A stretch of DNA of 64,000 nt from Rhynochetos jubatus. Its lineage: Eukaryota > Chordata > Aves > Eurypygiformes > Rhynochetidae. How positions within the stretch are numbered: position 1 is the stretch's first letter; every line of letters starts with the position of its first letter. Both the position numbers and the translations under genes were made by a program. The notes under the pieces are model-generated. The model was given only the letters and a program-made list of their open reading frames with translations. It was not told the DNA's origin and searched no databases. Location of the stretch: NCBI GenBank assembly GCA_027574665.1, contig CM050653.1:43474118-43538117 (forward strand), in the 5' to 3' direction. This document shows, in pieces, positions 1-12,525 of this stretch.

Positions 1-1839
1 TGGGCTGATGGCAACCAGGTACTGTTGCTGTTACACAGGAGCTGGACTGCAGAATCTAAGTGCTCTGTGATTGCTACCTTTGGTCTCTTCACTGAACTGA
101 ACTGCTCGTTAGAGCAGCCTCATCTCTGTTTTATTGAGACCGTGCAGTTTTTATTTAACATTTACACTCTACAGTTACAAGGATTGTTCAAGAGGCACCA
201 CTATTTATCCTTTATTAAGGATCTTCTCAGAAAGCCAAAGTTCGAGGTACAAACCGTACCCGCTCCACTCACACTGTAGTTTCCATGACACAGGTTAGGC
301 TGTTTCTTTTAAATGTGGATAGTATTGCCCTCATCTAATCATGTAAAACACACCAAATGTAAAACCCCCAGCTAGGTTTCCTCTAATACCCAATGGAGAG
401 GAACAGACCAATTAATTAAGAGTCCAATTAATCCCATGCTAAATAGTAGCTAAGTGGATGAACCTCGCTGTGAAGGGGTCTATCCCTCCCTGTAGGCTCT
501 ACAGCCTAAAAAGCTTCCTTAAAGTAGAAACATACTTTTTATAAGGTAGTATGAAGTGAGATGAGTGCAGCCAGCTGTGCCCCTCTCAGCCTCTGTGCAG
601 CACCCACCACCTACCCCTAACTACAGGGCAGAGCTGTGTTGTGCGCACGTTGCAAAATTTACCCCAACTGTGCAAACCAGATGTAGTCCAGGAAAGCAGC
701 CTACTTTACCTCGTCTGTTGTGTCCACCTAAAATTAAGAATAGCTTTCATATGAGTTCCATGAAATGTTAGGAAGCTTTTGTTTTCAGGATAACCCTATG
801 AGATCCAGAGTTTGAGGATGTTGCTGCTTGAAAAGGCTTTCTACTAGTTGTTTGCCTCCCCAATATGCCCTTAGAGAAATCTGCTCTCTCTGCAGTTCTG
901 CATTTGTGTCCGTGTTATGCCAAAACATGTCAGGTTTTCTACAGAAGTGAAAGGATTCTCTTATATCTTCTTTCTACCCTGGATAGAGGAAAAGCTGGAG
1001 CATATATTTTATTCTCTTACAGTAGGAGCTTTCAAGAAAGGAGATGCTGCAAAGAAAGCCTCCTGGCAGTGAAATTAAGAGAGGAACTTCAAGCTGAGGG
1101 GAAAACTGCATACCTCTGAGACAAATGGCAAAAAATTAAGCCATTTATTTCATTTATCAAATCAGAATTTGGAAATATGATTCACATAAGGAAGCAAACG
1201 TGGTAGCTCTGCTCTTGCTCATTAGAATTAATTATTAGGAAGTGTAGAAGATACATTTTCTTAGCCATTTTTTGGGGAATTGAGGAATTCCAATAAAGTA
1301 ATGGGCATCCTATCTGTTGGGTTGGCATCTCTGGTTTTATCTGTGCATTATGTCCATGAACAGATGCACGCAGACTGCAGATACAGTGAACAGATACAGC
1401 TGCTGCCACGTATTTACCCCTGTAACCTGTTTTAGGCCTTTTTAAACCTACATGACGTGTTCTTCAACATTTTCACTTCCTTTAAACATTTCTGTGACCT
1501 GTAGAATTAAAGATTGGGTCTGCTAAACCCAATCTAAGAGCAGAAGAGTTCCTGCCTGACACTTGAAGTTACATCTCAGTCGATGATTAATGTCACTCTG
1601 CTAACAAAATAGGACAAAAAAGCTTTACAGTGTGTATTACTGCCAATAACTATACAAGAAGTTAACTATATTAACTATACAAGACCTTCCCTTCTAGGTG
1701 ACAGGAAGGTTTTCAGCAGAAGGTAGTGACAGGTACTTAAAGAACAAAGCATATACAGAGGCATCTTTTCCCCTTCTATACTATTCCAGCTTGTGTTGGT
1801 TGGTTGGATTTCCTGAAACAGAGGCAGCACGTGTAGAAT
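1..1839. other. gene-free stretch, no recognised content
   Basis: AT-rich, unique-looking sequence with no exon, RNA gene or repeat family that I recognise. Short open frames (84 codons at 25-279 and at 865-1119) are within chance expectation. The only internal structure noted is a 13-bp direct repeat (taactatacaaga) at 1647-1659 and 1672-1684, separated by 12 bp. Confidence 0.5.
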
Positions 1840-3860
1840 TGTTTAAAATTCATTAATGAACCTCTCCTCCAGGGACTAATCTAATCCTTTTCTTGATTCA
1901 TTTTAATTTTGATCTCCACCCTAAAGCAACGAGGTCCACAATTACATGGTATATAAAAGCATTTTCTTTTGTTTGTATTAAAACTGCTGCCATTTGAATG
2001 GTCTCTAGTTCTTAATATAGTGAAAAACAGTGAATAACAATTAACTACCTACACCCTTGACATAATTTTTTGTTTTATAAATGTCCTGTTTTGAACCTAA
2101 CCTGCTCTGTAGCCTCTGTCTTTGCCTCTGTGTAGTTCTACTGAAAAGTTTTTGAAACAGTCACCAGAGCTGCATGCAGTGTTTAACCTGTTACACATCC
2201 GAGTTTTACTAAGATGTTTTCTGTTTGGGTTTTTTTTTTTTTCTCAGTTCCTTTCCTGAGAAGGCCTAACACTCTAGTTGCCATCAGTGGTGGCACTACC
2301 TGGCAGATGATCTTGTGGAATGAACCCCAGTAACCCTCAAATCTCTGCCCAGGGTGGAGATAGTTCATTCAGAGTCCATTCTTTTTATAATCAGGACTGA
2401 TGTACTCCAAATGCATTACCCTGCACTTACTGATACTGAGCTTCATTTGCCATTTTATTCCACTGTCCTTTCCAGTGAGCTCTGGAAGTCCCTGCTGCCT
2501 TACATCCCCGGAATCTGCTCTGCCAGGTAGCACAGGAGAAGGATGAGCTGTACAGATCCAACTACTACTGCTATTTAGGGGACCTGTTGTTTGAGAAAGC
2601 TGACCCCTTACAGCTATTCTTTGTCATCTGCCTTTAAGTCATTACTAATCCATGGCAACAGCTTCCCATTAAGCCCATGGTAATTTATTTTGTTGAAGCT
2701 TTTAATGAGGCAATGTGTCAAAAGCCTTTTAAAAATCCAAGTATGTTATAGCATTAGGATCGCTGTAATGTACATGCTTGTTGACAGTTTAAAAAAACTC
2801 AAATACATTTGTAAGGAACATCTTCCCTCAGTGGAAACTGTGCATTATGCAATATATTATGTTTGTCCAGGTGTCTACTAATCCCATCCTTTATTGTAGT
2901 TTTGCCATTTTGCCTGCACAGAAACCAGACTTGCAGTCTATAGATCCAAGATCTCTCTGGAGTCCTTCATAAAGATTGGTGTCACATTCCCCACCTTCTG
3001 TTCCTCTGGCAATAGGTTAGACACCACTGTTAGTAGTTTAGAGGTTTTATATTTGGGTTCTGTTATAAATCTTCAGTGAATACCATCTGTTCCTGGAGAT
3101 TTCTTACTGTTCAGTGTGTCAATTTGCTCTAAAGCTTATTCTATTGACACTTGAATTTGAGCCAGTTCCTCAGCCTTATCTCCCATAAGGAATGACTGAT
3201 ATCAGGACCTCATTCTCTTCTGTAATGAACACTGATGCAATAAATTAATTTAGCTTTCCTGCAATAGCCTCATCTTTCTTGAATGTTCCTTTCATACCTT
3301 GATTGCCTATTGGTCCCATCTGACTCTCTGTCAGGCTTTCTGGTAATGGGATGTTTGAAAAAAGTTTTATTAATAGGTTACCTGTCCTTACTGTTACTCC
3401 TTCAAATCCCTCCTGGCCTGTCATATGGTGTCTCTGCATTTACCTTGCTAATCCTTTATATTCTGGTTGTTTGGATGTAGCTCCCAATTTTCACTTCTGA
3501 TAGTGTTCTCTGGTCTACTGTTTAACATAGGTCAGGTGCTTTATTCCCCCCTAATTCATATTTTTAACGATAGCATATATTTTCACTGTATGTCTAATGT
3601 GAAAACTCTCTAAATGGTCTCCCTGCAAATATTTTACCCCACCAATTGTTCCTCTTAATTTTTGTTTCACTACTTCTTCATTTTAGATTGTCCTATTTTA
3701 AGGTTTTTGTTATTGTGACAAATATGTGGCCTTTTCCCTTCCTATAAGGATAATGAATGTGGTCACTATTAGGGCACTCTGTATGGGTGTATATCTGTTC
3801 CCTGGGTAGCTGCCCCACAGAACAGTAATCTCTGATACCCAAGAAGGCTCTCACAGAAAA
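1840..3860 (-). mobile_element. old CR1-type LINE, 5'-truncated, ORF2 plus 3' UTR
   Basis: Read on the plus strand this is the antisense of an ancient amniote CR1 retrotransposon. From 1840 to about 2470 it follows the reversed 3' UTR and the end of ORF2. From about 2480 to 3560 it follows reversed reverse-transcriptase sequence. From about 3560 to 3860 it follows reversed sequence upstream of RT, towards the endonuclease. Minus-strand translation at 2968-2991 gives GNVTPIF, matching the conserved A/GNVTPIF motif of CR1 RT. Minus-strand translation around 3245-3400 resembles the linker before RT that ends in KLN. The frame is broken many times by stops and indels, so the copy is dead. At about 2 kb it is long for a CR1 copy but lacks the 5' part. 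A 13-T run at 2230-2242 lies inside it. The ends are approximate and no target-site duplication was found. Confidence 0.85.
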
Positions 3861-6800
3861 TAATGTGCCCAGAAGTATAATTTTTTTTAGGTAAATTAAT
3901 ATATTTTCAAAATTCTACTTACTTTCACTTGCGATAGAAAAAAGTTAGTAAGAATACAAAAGCTACCTAGATTTTGACCCTTTCTACCTAAAATCACAAT
4001 AACATTATATGACATTGACTGGGCTATCTACTATGTAAGCATAATGATTAAAATTCTAAGCTTGATTTTACTCTGCAGATTTTCTTCTTTTCTTAACCCA
4101 GTGCAACTTCGATAACTTCAGTGGATCTGCCTTTCTGATTTAAACTGCTTTATATACTACTTTTACTTAGTAGAAGTAAGATCCAAATCAGGTCCTAAAT
4201 CTGCATGTATACCTAAGAAAGACTATATTTTGTTGTACTTGCAGACATATGCACTGTGTGCTCATTTTCCAACAGCCTTTTATTCCACCTGCTTTCCTTC
4301 TTCATAGTTCTTTTAAATTTACAGCTTACTGTGCTGGTTGCACTTACGTGATTTATTTTTGGGAATCGAGAACTCTACAAATCTTCTGACTAGCTAACGT
4401 TCACCTTCCCTGCTAATTTGTGTACTTATGGAGGAATTTAGCCATAAATCACCAATAACACAGCTATCTTAGCAAAACCAAATGTCATCCATTCATTTGA
4501 CTTCCGGTCTCAACACAGTCAAAATGCCAAGGGGTGAGCAGGAGATGAGTGTAAGTGCCACACAGCAGTGCATTTAATTTTTCCATTTGTCATGTCGTGT
4601 CAACTCATACTCTTCAACATCTTGCCATTTAAGGTGTAAGCAGGAATATCTGTCAATATAATCTTCAGGACACCTGCAAACAAATTTAATCAGCTGAACA
4701 CAAGGGTGACTAACAAATTCCAAAGAGAATCAAGAGTCTTCTCTGGAAGCAGAAAAGATATCAGTGCTTTGCTCAGGAGTTATCTGTGTCATTGCCCTGC
4801 ACTCTTGTACTGACTGCTTTCTTCTGCTGTTTTGCACCAGTGGGTATGAATCTCCACCTGCATATTTTAGCAGGGATCTCATTGTCATCACAGGCACCAC
4901 AATACATTTCTGCACAGAAAGTTTTAAACCTTTTAAAAAGAAATTTCACATTAGAGCAGTTTTAAAGACTAGCTATAATAATAATTAAAAACCCCAACCC
5001 TATAGCGTAAAAAGGTGAGAGTGATCATAACAGATCACGGAACTTCTCTCCAGATTAAATGCATATTTAATTCTGGTACGCTTTCTGTCATTTGGTCACT
5101 TGTGTAGTTTGAAAGTGATTTTCTCAAACAGCTAAGTATATTTTAGTTAGCTTACAGCGAAAAATCTAAAACGAGGTTGCTGTAGAAGCTGCTTCTTGTA
5201 CCAGAATTGGTCTTGGTCAGAGTCAAGGGGGGCAACTCATGTTTCTGTAGCAAGTCAGCTTCTCTCTTTATGTCAGTATTAAATGTACAGGAGATGGAAG
5301 GCAAGAAGGTGCTTTGTTTACCGAATGTTTTGTTGCAATAGAGAGAAATCTAAACTCTTATTTCTGATCTGTGACAGCTACTGGCACAAAGTTCTGGCAA
5401 GCCAAAGCTGATAAAAGCCAGCTCTGATTATGCCCGTTTCTTGCCATGAAGTGTTGTGAGCTTCTGTCGTTCTAAGTAAATGCATCCAACTCATGAATCA
5501 TAATCTATCAGAGGTTGCTTTTATCTTTCAGATTCCAGTGAGATCTATTCCGTACCTCTGCTTCCTGCTCTTACACCTAGTATGAATCTTACGTGTGGTT
5601 ATTACTTAACTAATCAACTGCTTGCTTGGTTTTTACACATGTGATTAAATTTAAATGGCTAACAAAGAAAAACGTTTTTAAAAAATTCATTTTATGATGG
5701 TAAGGAAGCACTAATTATTGTGTTATCTCTACCAAAAGTTTTGCCCATTGTCAGGACAAGCTATAACAATTTTTGCTTCTTTGTTTAATGAGGGTGCATT
5801 TCTTGGACTATATTGTGTCCCATTACTTTTTTTTCCCCTTTTTGTAATGAGAAAGGGTTTGCTGTTCAGTTTAGGTCTGTGCTAGTGTAATGTAGCCTTG
5901 GCAGCTAGCAGAATTAGTCAAAATGAAGATAAAAATATCACCTTGCTGCTTTTTAATCTTCCATACCCCCTATTATTTCTGTTTCTCATTTCAAGAGATG
6001 GGACTTCAAGACTTTTCCCCATTTAGCGGCTGTTCAGTTGTTTATGTCTCTTACCAAGAAGAGCTCTGTTTCCTAACTGAGTGTGACATCCCTGCTTTAT
6101 GGGTGTCATCTCTGTGTGCTATTGAGAAGGCATTCTTGAATTTCCTACCTTCATTACAGCTCTCCTTTCCTCGGCCCACTGTGAGTAACACGGTTTCTCT
6201 CTAGTGATGCATTCTTCTCTAGTTTTAAAATCTTGGGTTTGTGCACAGCAGTTTTAACCATATGTACAAGTATTATGACTATTGTATTTTATCAGAGGTA
6301 GAACATTATGTGAGGAAGGGGCTGCTTGCAAAAGAAATTATAGTTCATAGTGCTTTGGCTGTATATCCTGCAGGTAAACTGACTGATATTTTAATTTCCT
6401 TGGACTCTTTTGAAAGCTCTCTAAATGAAGGTTCTGAAGAAAATATATAACTTTGGTCATCATACTTTATGGTTATTACTGTGTACACATTAAATGTGAA
6501 TTAATGCAATAAAACAGTACATTTCACATAAAAAATACTGTGAATTTCACTGCTGTTGCTGACATGGCACATGTATCACTGTAATTATGGGTTACAAATC
6601 CTCGGTAAGTAAGGCAGCGTTACAGTTTTTGAAATTCCCCCATTATGTGAATTCCGAAAGAATGCTGCAGCTTGTATTTAATCTATCTTGTCTGGTAGGC
6701 CTTTCAAAAAGGCAATATTGATGCTGGATGTATCTTTAGTTTGATGACAGTCAGAGTAAATAAGCATGTGGCATGTACTAGTGCCAATGAAAATGTTGGG

Positions 6801-9800
6801 GCTTGCTCCTCCCTGGATTAGTCTGATGGTGTGAAACCGTCACAGACAACTGAGCAGGAGAGCTCAGAGGCATTCTGCCTCTCCAGGGCAGTTACAGACC
6901 TGACACATCAGGGGAGCTCTCCGTTTAGTACTCATTACATTTGCTTCCACTCCACATATTTGTCTCAGGTTGCCTGAAGTGTGTTGGTTTTTTTTATAAA
7001 TCACTGATCAGAAATGTTTAAGCATTTATGCAGAAGAACAGTGAATCTGCAAACCCCCACATTCTGAAGATAGCAAATAGCAGAATTAGGTGTGCCCATA
7101 CCTGTGTATCTTAGGATTTAGACAAACAACTGAATTATGAGGACTTACAGAATTGCTGAGTATGTGACCATATGCATCACTTTAGCCTGCTGAAAACCTC
7201 TAGCAGAGGTTTAAGCTAGCACGTTTTACTTCATGCTTCTCACGAGTGAGGAGTATGCAGGTAGTTACCATGGCTCAGCTGAGACAGAATGTCACAGCCA
7301 GCTGCGATAATTCAGCTGTGCACGTGAGCCTGTGACAAAGTTATTTATTATATTAACATATTATTTGTTCTACTGTGTAGAACATTCATTGTCAGTAGAG
7401 AATCAGTGTGGTCTTCCTACCTTTGTACTTCACAGACCTCCTGTCTAAATACAACTTGTGCACTCTTCCAGCAAGCATAATCATACTTTGTTTCTCCTGC
7501 TGATCCATTTAAGTGTGGAATTTCCTTCCAGTCCTGATCCTCTGGTCATTCAAATCCCTTCTTCAGTATCAAGTCTTCCCAAAAGCTTTTCTATGTTAAA
7601 CCATTACGTTCAGAAACGTTGTCATGACCCAAGAGAAAAATCCATGTACCCTAGTACATGAGGAGTGCCCTAGATGAGGTGTAGGTCAGTAAATTTATTG
7701 AATATACCCCTAGTTTCCAACCAACGCAGAGCAGTTCCCTACACATCAGCGCTAGAGGTGAGTTACAGCACAACAACTGGGCAAGCAGACGGGTAGCATG
7801 TTGAAAGGGACTGGGGGAAAGGAGCAAGATTGGAAGGGGACGGAACAAGAATGAGTATATTGGCTAGAAAAAGGAATCTGGGATGAACCTATTATGACTG
7901 TGGGGAGCTGGGTTTAAACCTTAGGTCTCTCATTCCTTTGGATAAATCAAATCTCAATGTTCCATTTATTAATACAGCTATTACTCTGTTGTAAGAATAA
8001 ATTATCAGAAAGCATGCAAATTTTGTACCAATTAGGTATTGCAACAATATATGCATTTCAAGAGATTAAATGTCTTCTAGGAGTATATGAATAGTTTTCA
8101 GCTCAGAGTCACTTGTCAACACTTTCAATATCCACTAAAGACATGAGATGCAGATGGTCAGCACCTGCTTGCCATCGTATGGTCCTTCGGGCATTTGATT
8201 CAGCTGTGTACAGTCCTAAGTGCACTGTCACTGCTTAACAAAAACATCATAAATAATTACTGTAATTAATAATGAAGCTACTTCCTTGGGCTAGTCGTGC
8301 TTTCTTTGTCAGTTTTGCTGTATATAACAGTGCTAATCTTTCAGGCTAAGTAGCTATTAAATTCTGAGTTTTGTGAGTGGTTTCCAGCAGCAGAAGAAAT
8401 GAAATATAATTAGAAATTTGCCTCGTATTCCTGTTTATCCTCAGAGAATAGGCATCAATTCTTGCTTGCCTGAACACATTAGGAATCAGTCAACAGGAGA
8501 CTGCTCATAATTCCTAATTATAATTCCAAATTTTTCTACCCAGTTCCTAGCCCCTAAACACTGTCCCTTAGCCATGCTACTGTGATTCCTTTGCTATCCT
8601 CTGGGCTTTCCTGCTGCCTTTGTGGTGGCATCTGACTCACAAATATTTACAAATACATCAGAACAACACTCAGTTTCTGTATTTCCATTCAAACCCCAGG
8701 GAAAACTCTCAAATGGGTAGTTCCATGGATGTTTTCTCCAGCAAGAAAGACAGTTTAAAAGGATCCTTCCACTGTCTAGCCCCTTTCACTTGTTTTTGTG
8801 CCCTGCTTTAGCCCCCCACAAATCTGCAGTTAGTCCTCTCTGAAGTGCCAGTGCAAATACTTGTGGTATCACACTGTAACCTTGATCACTGACATGCTCC
8901 AAGCTAATCATTCCTTCTCCTGGTTTTGGAAGCTCTTTTGTACCAAATTTACAAAAAAAATAATAAAAAGAGGGGAAAAAAAAAAAAGGCAGCACCACAA
9001 TGGGGTTGTTTCGTGGCTTTGCCTTAGCACACAGCCCTATAGCACAACTTGCAATGGTAAAACACAAGGAAGAGCAGAAACTAACGGGAGCGAGGATCTC
9101 ATCTGCTGCAGAAAAAACATTGTTAAAACACACCCTTAACCCTCATAGCTCAATGCTTATCCCAGCCTTGTATGCTGGTTTGTGGCTGGGACACAGTCTG
9201 ATATTGTTCCAAAATAAAGAGGAATGTGACTGTTTCCTGATTTAACCTGACTTGAAAGTAGCAATTGCACCTACAGGTTCCACAAGGTTTGTGATGGCCA
9301 AACATCAGAGACATTCTCTGGGAACCAGCCAACCTCCAGCATAACAGTAAATCAGTATCTCCCTCCACTGGGCTATGTTCCAGTTTTTGTTTTCACCTAA
9401 ACCTAGCTGCTATCAATTAGCTATCCTGTCTTTCCTCTTAGTTTCAATGGGCAATCTGAAAATACGATGACAGAGGCTCAAGAAATTGAAGGAGACAATT
9501 GTCTATGATGATTTGTTATGTATTTTGTTACTTTAAAAACTCTTCTTTGCCACCACACAGCCTTAGGGATGTTTTGTTATTATCACTGTTGTCAGTTCTG
9601 AACACTAAAATTTACTGTATTTGATGTTAAAATCTCAACTCAAGGTTGTAATATCTATAAAGAAAATATTGCTATAAAGATTAAACTCTGAAGGGGCTGT
9701 TCACATTCGTGAGCAGACAGTAAAATAAATACTGAAAATCTTATCTTTTTCTATTTATCTGAGAAGCAGGAAACAATATGAGAAACATTTATTTCTATTT

Positions 9801-11073
9801 GACAGAAAATACTTTTAACAATACATAATCATTATCAGTCAATACTCTGAGAGGTTGCTGTAGATAGTATATGTCTGGAAGATGCTTTTCATGATGACCT
9901 TTAAATGCCACACTCCTAAGTGATCATGCAGGAAGAATATTCCTTCATTTTGATATCTACTAGGAAAAAATCAAATTGCTTTTGGGTATAAGCAGTAAGT
10001 CTGACAGTGGGACACATCTATACATTGGCTCACTCTGCACAGTGAGAAATGAACAGGGTAACACTCCGAATTCTAAATCACTACCTTTGGGCATGGTATT
10101 TCCTACTGGAAACAACACTCGATTCATTATTCTTTAAATACTATGTCAACAATTTTTCTTTATCATCCATATAATTTTTTTCTCACTAGTACATCAGATA
10201 TGCTATACAAAATTACGCTTCCAAATGCAGTTCTAGCACATTAGTGTTTGTCTAATTGTCAGCAGCAGGATTTTGCATGAATATTAACCTCTTATCCAAC
10301 TATGCAGCTAATAGGGTTATTCAGAGTTACATTAATAATATAGTTTCTCAAATTTGGAACTGAAAAACTCTTGTTTGTGTCAGATGATTCAACAGAAGGA
10401 GTGGAGATAAGACTTTTTATATGGGGAATGTACTCAGTAATTGCATTTTCAGAGGTTTTTGTGTCTTCCTCTGAATTATTTCAAATGAACAACAATATTT
10501 CATACTGGCCATAAGACCCCACTGAAGGGACATGTGGGGTCAATAGTCTTAACAGAGTTAAGACCTATCCTGTATATATTGGCCAAATCTTGTGTGCAAA
10601 TGTTGATTTTTTTCATTCAAAGATGAGAATTCTAGAAGTAATTACAGTGACTGATGAATTTTGAAATTAAGAGCAAATGTGAACTTAGACAAATACAATC
10701 TGCATATTGAATCTTGCTGAAGTATTTATATTTGTTGAAGTATGGTCTTTCAGCAGCAGCAGAAGTGCTTAGGAAGCAGATAATTACTCTTATAAATCAG
10801 ATTATCTTCAGAAGAAAATGACACATTCACAAATGGAGAAGAATGTCCCCAAACTCTGGCTGCTTGCCTAAAGTAAAAGAAAATATCTATAATATTTTAT
10901 ATTACAGAATGTAGCACATGTGGAGTGGGGAAAACTAACTTTGTGAAAGTGTGTGGAACTGACACACTTTTATTTCCTTTTCTCATTTTTTTTATATCTC
11001 TCTCTTGAATTTAACTTCCCTTTTATGCCCCTTTACATCCAGTAATTCCCAAGCTCTTTGAATCATTAATGAA
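3861..11073. other. gene-free stretch, mostly unannotated
   Basis: About 7 kb with no recognised gene. A short stretch near 4095-4195 resembles an old amniote palindromic repeat. A minus-strand open frame at 4730-4915 and an overlapping plus-strand frame at 4764-4988 both look protein-like, but neither has a convincing pair of splice sites. A 12-A run lies at 8976-8987. The 115-codon minus-strand frame at 8786-9133 is crossed by that low-complexity run and is not credible. The rest is plain AT-rich sequence. Confidence 0.5.
4095..4195. repeat. possible ancient short palindromic (MITE-like) amniote repeat
   Basis: The segment contains the phrases cttcagtgga, ctgatttaaactg and aatcaggtcct in an order I associate with a very old, palindromic, widely dispersed amniote repeat whose two arms read alike on both strands. 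It is heavily diverged and I cannot give a family name. Similarity is by eye only. Confidence 0.3.
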
Positions 11074-11103
11074 TGAACCAGGCTGAACCAGGCTGAACCA
11101 GGC
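11074..11103. repeat. 10-bp tandem repeat, three perfect copies
   Basis: The unit tgaaccaggc occurs three times without mismatch (11074-11083, 11084-11093, 11094-11103). It is a minimal minisatellite, likely to vary in copy number by slippage. It is non-coding as far as can be seen. Confidence 0.95.
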
Positions 11104-11137
11104 GTCCCACTGATTTTATAAAGCAGGAACATATAAT

Positions 11138-11262
11138 TAGGCTAATTTACAGAAGAAAAAACTTGTGTACTGGAAGGGTGAGTGACAAATCCAAGATCCC
11201 AAAGGACATCCAGAACAGAACTGGTTATAAAACCTCATGACTTTTAATAACAAACCTATTTT
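11138..11262 (-). repeat. MIR-like SINE fragment
   Basis: On the plus strand the order ctaatttacagaagaaaaaac, gggtgagtgac, ccaagatccc and ataaaacctc follows the reversed MIR core and its 5' side. In a conserved MIR those positions read as a lower-case 'ttttacagatgag', 'aagtgacttgcccaaggtca' pattern. Both terminal parts are missing. MIR elements predate the amniote radiation, so a worn copy in a bird is expected. Confidence 0.5.
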
Positions 11263-12491
11263 TTTTACCCAATCTTATTTTGCAATAGTTGTACAGGAAT
11301 AGGTGCTAACATAAAATAGCATCTATTCTTACGAAGGGAGTAAGCACTCATCAAATTAATATGCTGATCAACTTATGCTTTCATCCCTTGTTGCAAATTC
11401 AGATCTGCAAGATCCAGGCCTTGGGTCTGGACTCACAGAATTGGTCGTGGGTGATGCAAACCTAGGCCTGATTCCTAAGAGGACCAAAAACCATTTGTTG
11501 CTACAGCATCTGCTGAGAAGTCAGTACTTGTAGAAAAGATTTTACTTGATGGGCACTGAGGAAGATGAAACAAACTAACCAACTTATAACTAACTTATAT
11601 TTTTGTTTAAGACCACCGTGAAAACAACAGTTAAGCAATAACGTGGTCTCTGTGACTCAGTAGAGGACTCAGTTTGTTTTCAGTCCTGTATTTAAAGCTC
11701 CTCTGACCTAACCACATAAAGGAAAATAATCTTCAGCCTATTTTTGTGCTATGATTTAGTCTGCATGAGCTCCAAAATCAGCCACGATTGACAGTAGTGA
11801 AGAGGGTCCTGGGATATTTAGCTATGATACGCTGCTTCTGTGAAGGTCATCACTTCTTTCAGTCAGAGTGAATGATTGACTCAACACGAAGTTCATATTG
11901 CACGACATACTTTCAGAAATGATTCATGTTAATGGTGTATCTCAGGGGATTGATGTTGAACAGAAGCTACATCTCAGGCTTAAAAAATGATTTAGCAATA
12001 TGAAAGCCTACAAACCAGAGCTCATGTAGACACACTTGATGGTAAACATCAGAGAATAAATACAACTGAAAGTCATAAAATTGGATAGACAATAAATCTG
12101 ACAGTTTAAGACCTTTTGGGGCTCAAATCGTAAAAACCAAAATTACTTACGCAGCCATTCCTCCATTCAGCCATGCCTCTTTTCCTGAGATGCAAACAGA
12201 AGACATTTTCACACTTCTGACAGGTCGGAGCAGCTCAAGGAAGTAGCTAAGTCAAAAAACCCAACAAAGTACAATATTGAGGAATTACTGCTCCTCAACA
12301 TTGCCATCTCTCCCTACCTCAGCATTCGTGGGATGTATTTAGCAGAGTATGACTGGAAAGTTTTTTCCAGGTTTGGAAACACGGCAATGCAGGTGGTGGC
12401 TGGGAAGAAAGGTGACATACCATGCTTGTGGTGTTCTTCTTGGGAGCTGATGCTCTTCTGCCTCCCCCAGGCCAACACCCCCCTGGTTTCA

Positions 12492-12525
12492 CACACCTGA
12501 AAGCATTTCACACCTGAAAGCATTT
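12492..12525. repeat. perfect 17-bp tandem duplication
   Basis: The unit cacacctgaaagcattt occupies 12492-12508 and is repeated without mismatch at 12509-12525. The perfect identity suggests a recent duplication, or that the two copies are kept alike by slippage. Confidence 0.95.

Noticed and set aside
4730-4988. Overlapping protein-like frames on both strands, with acceptor-like sequence on each
   Set aside because: Each strand has one plausible acceptor but no good donor. The two readings exclude one another and neither peptide is recognised.
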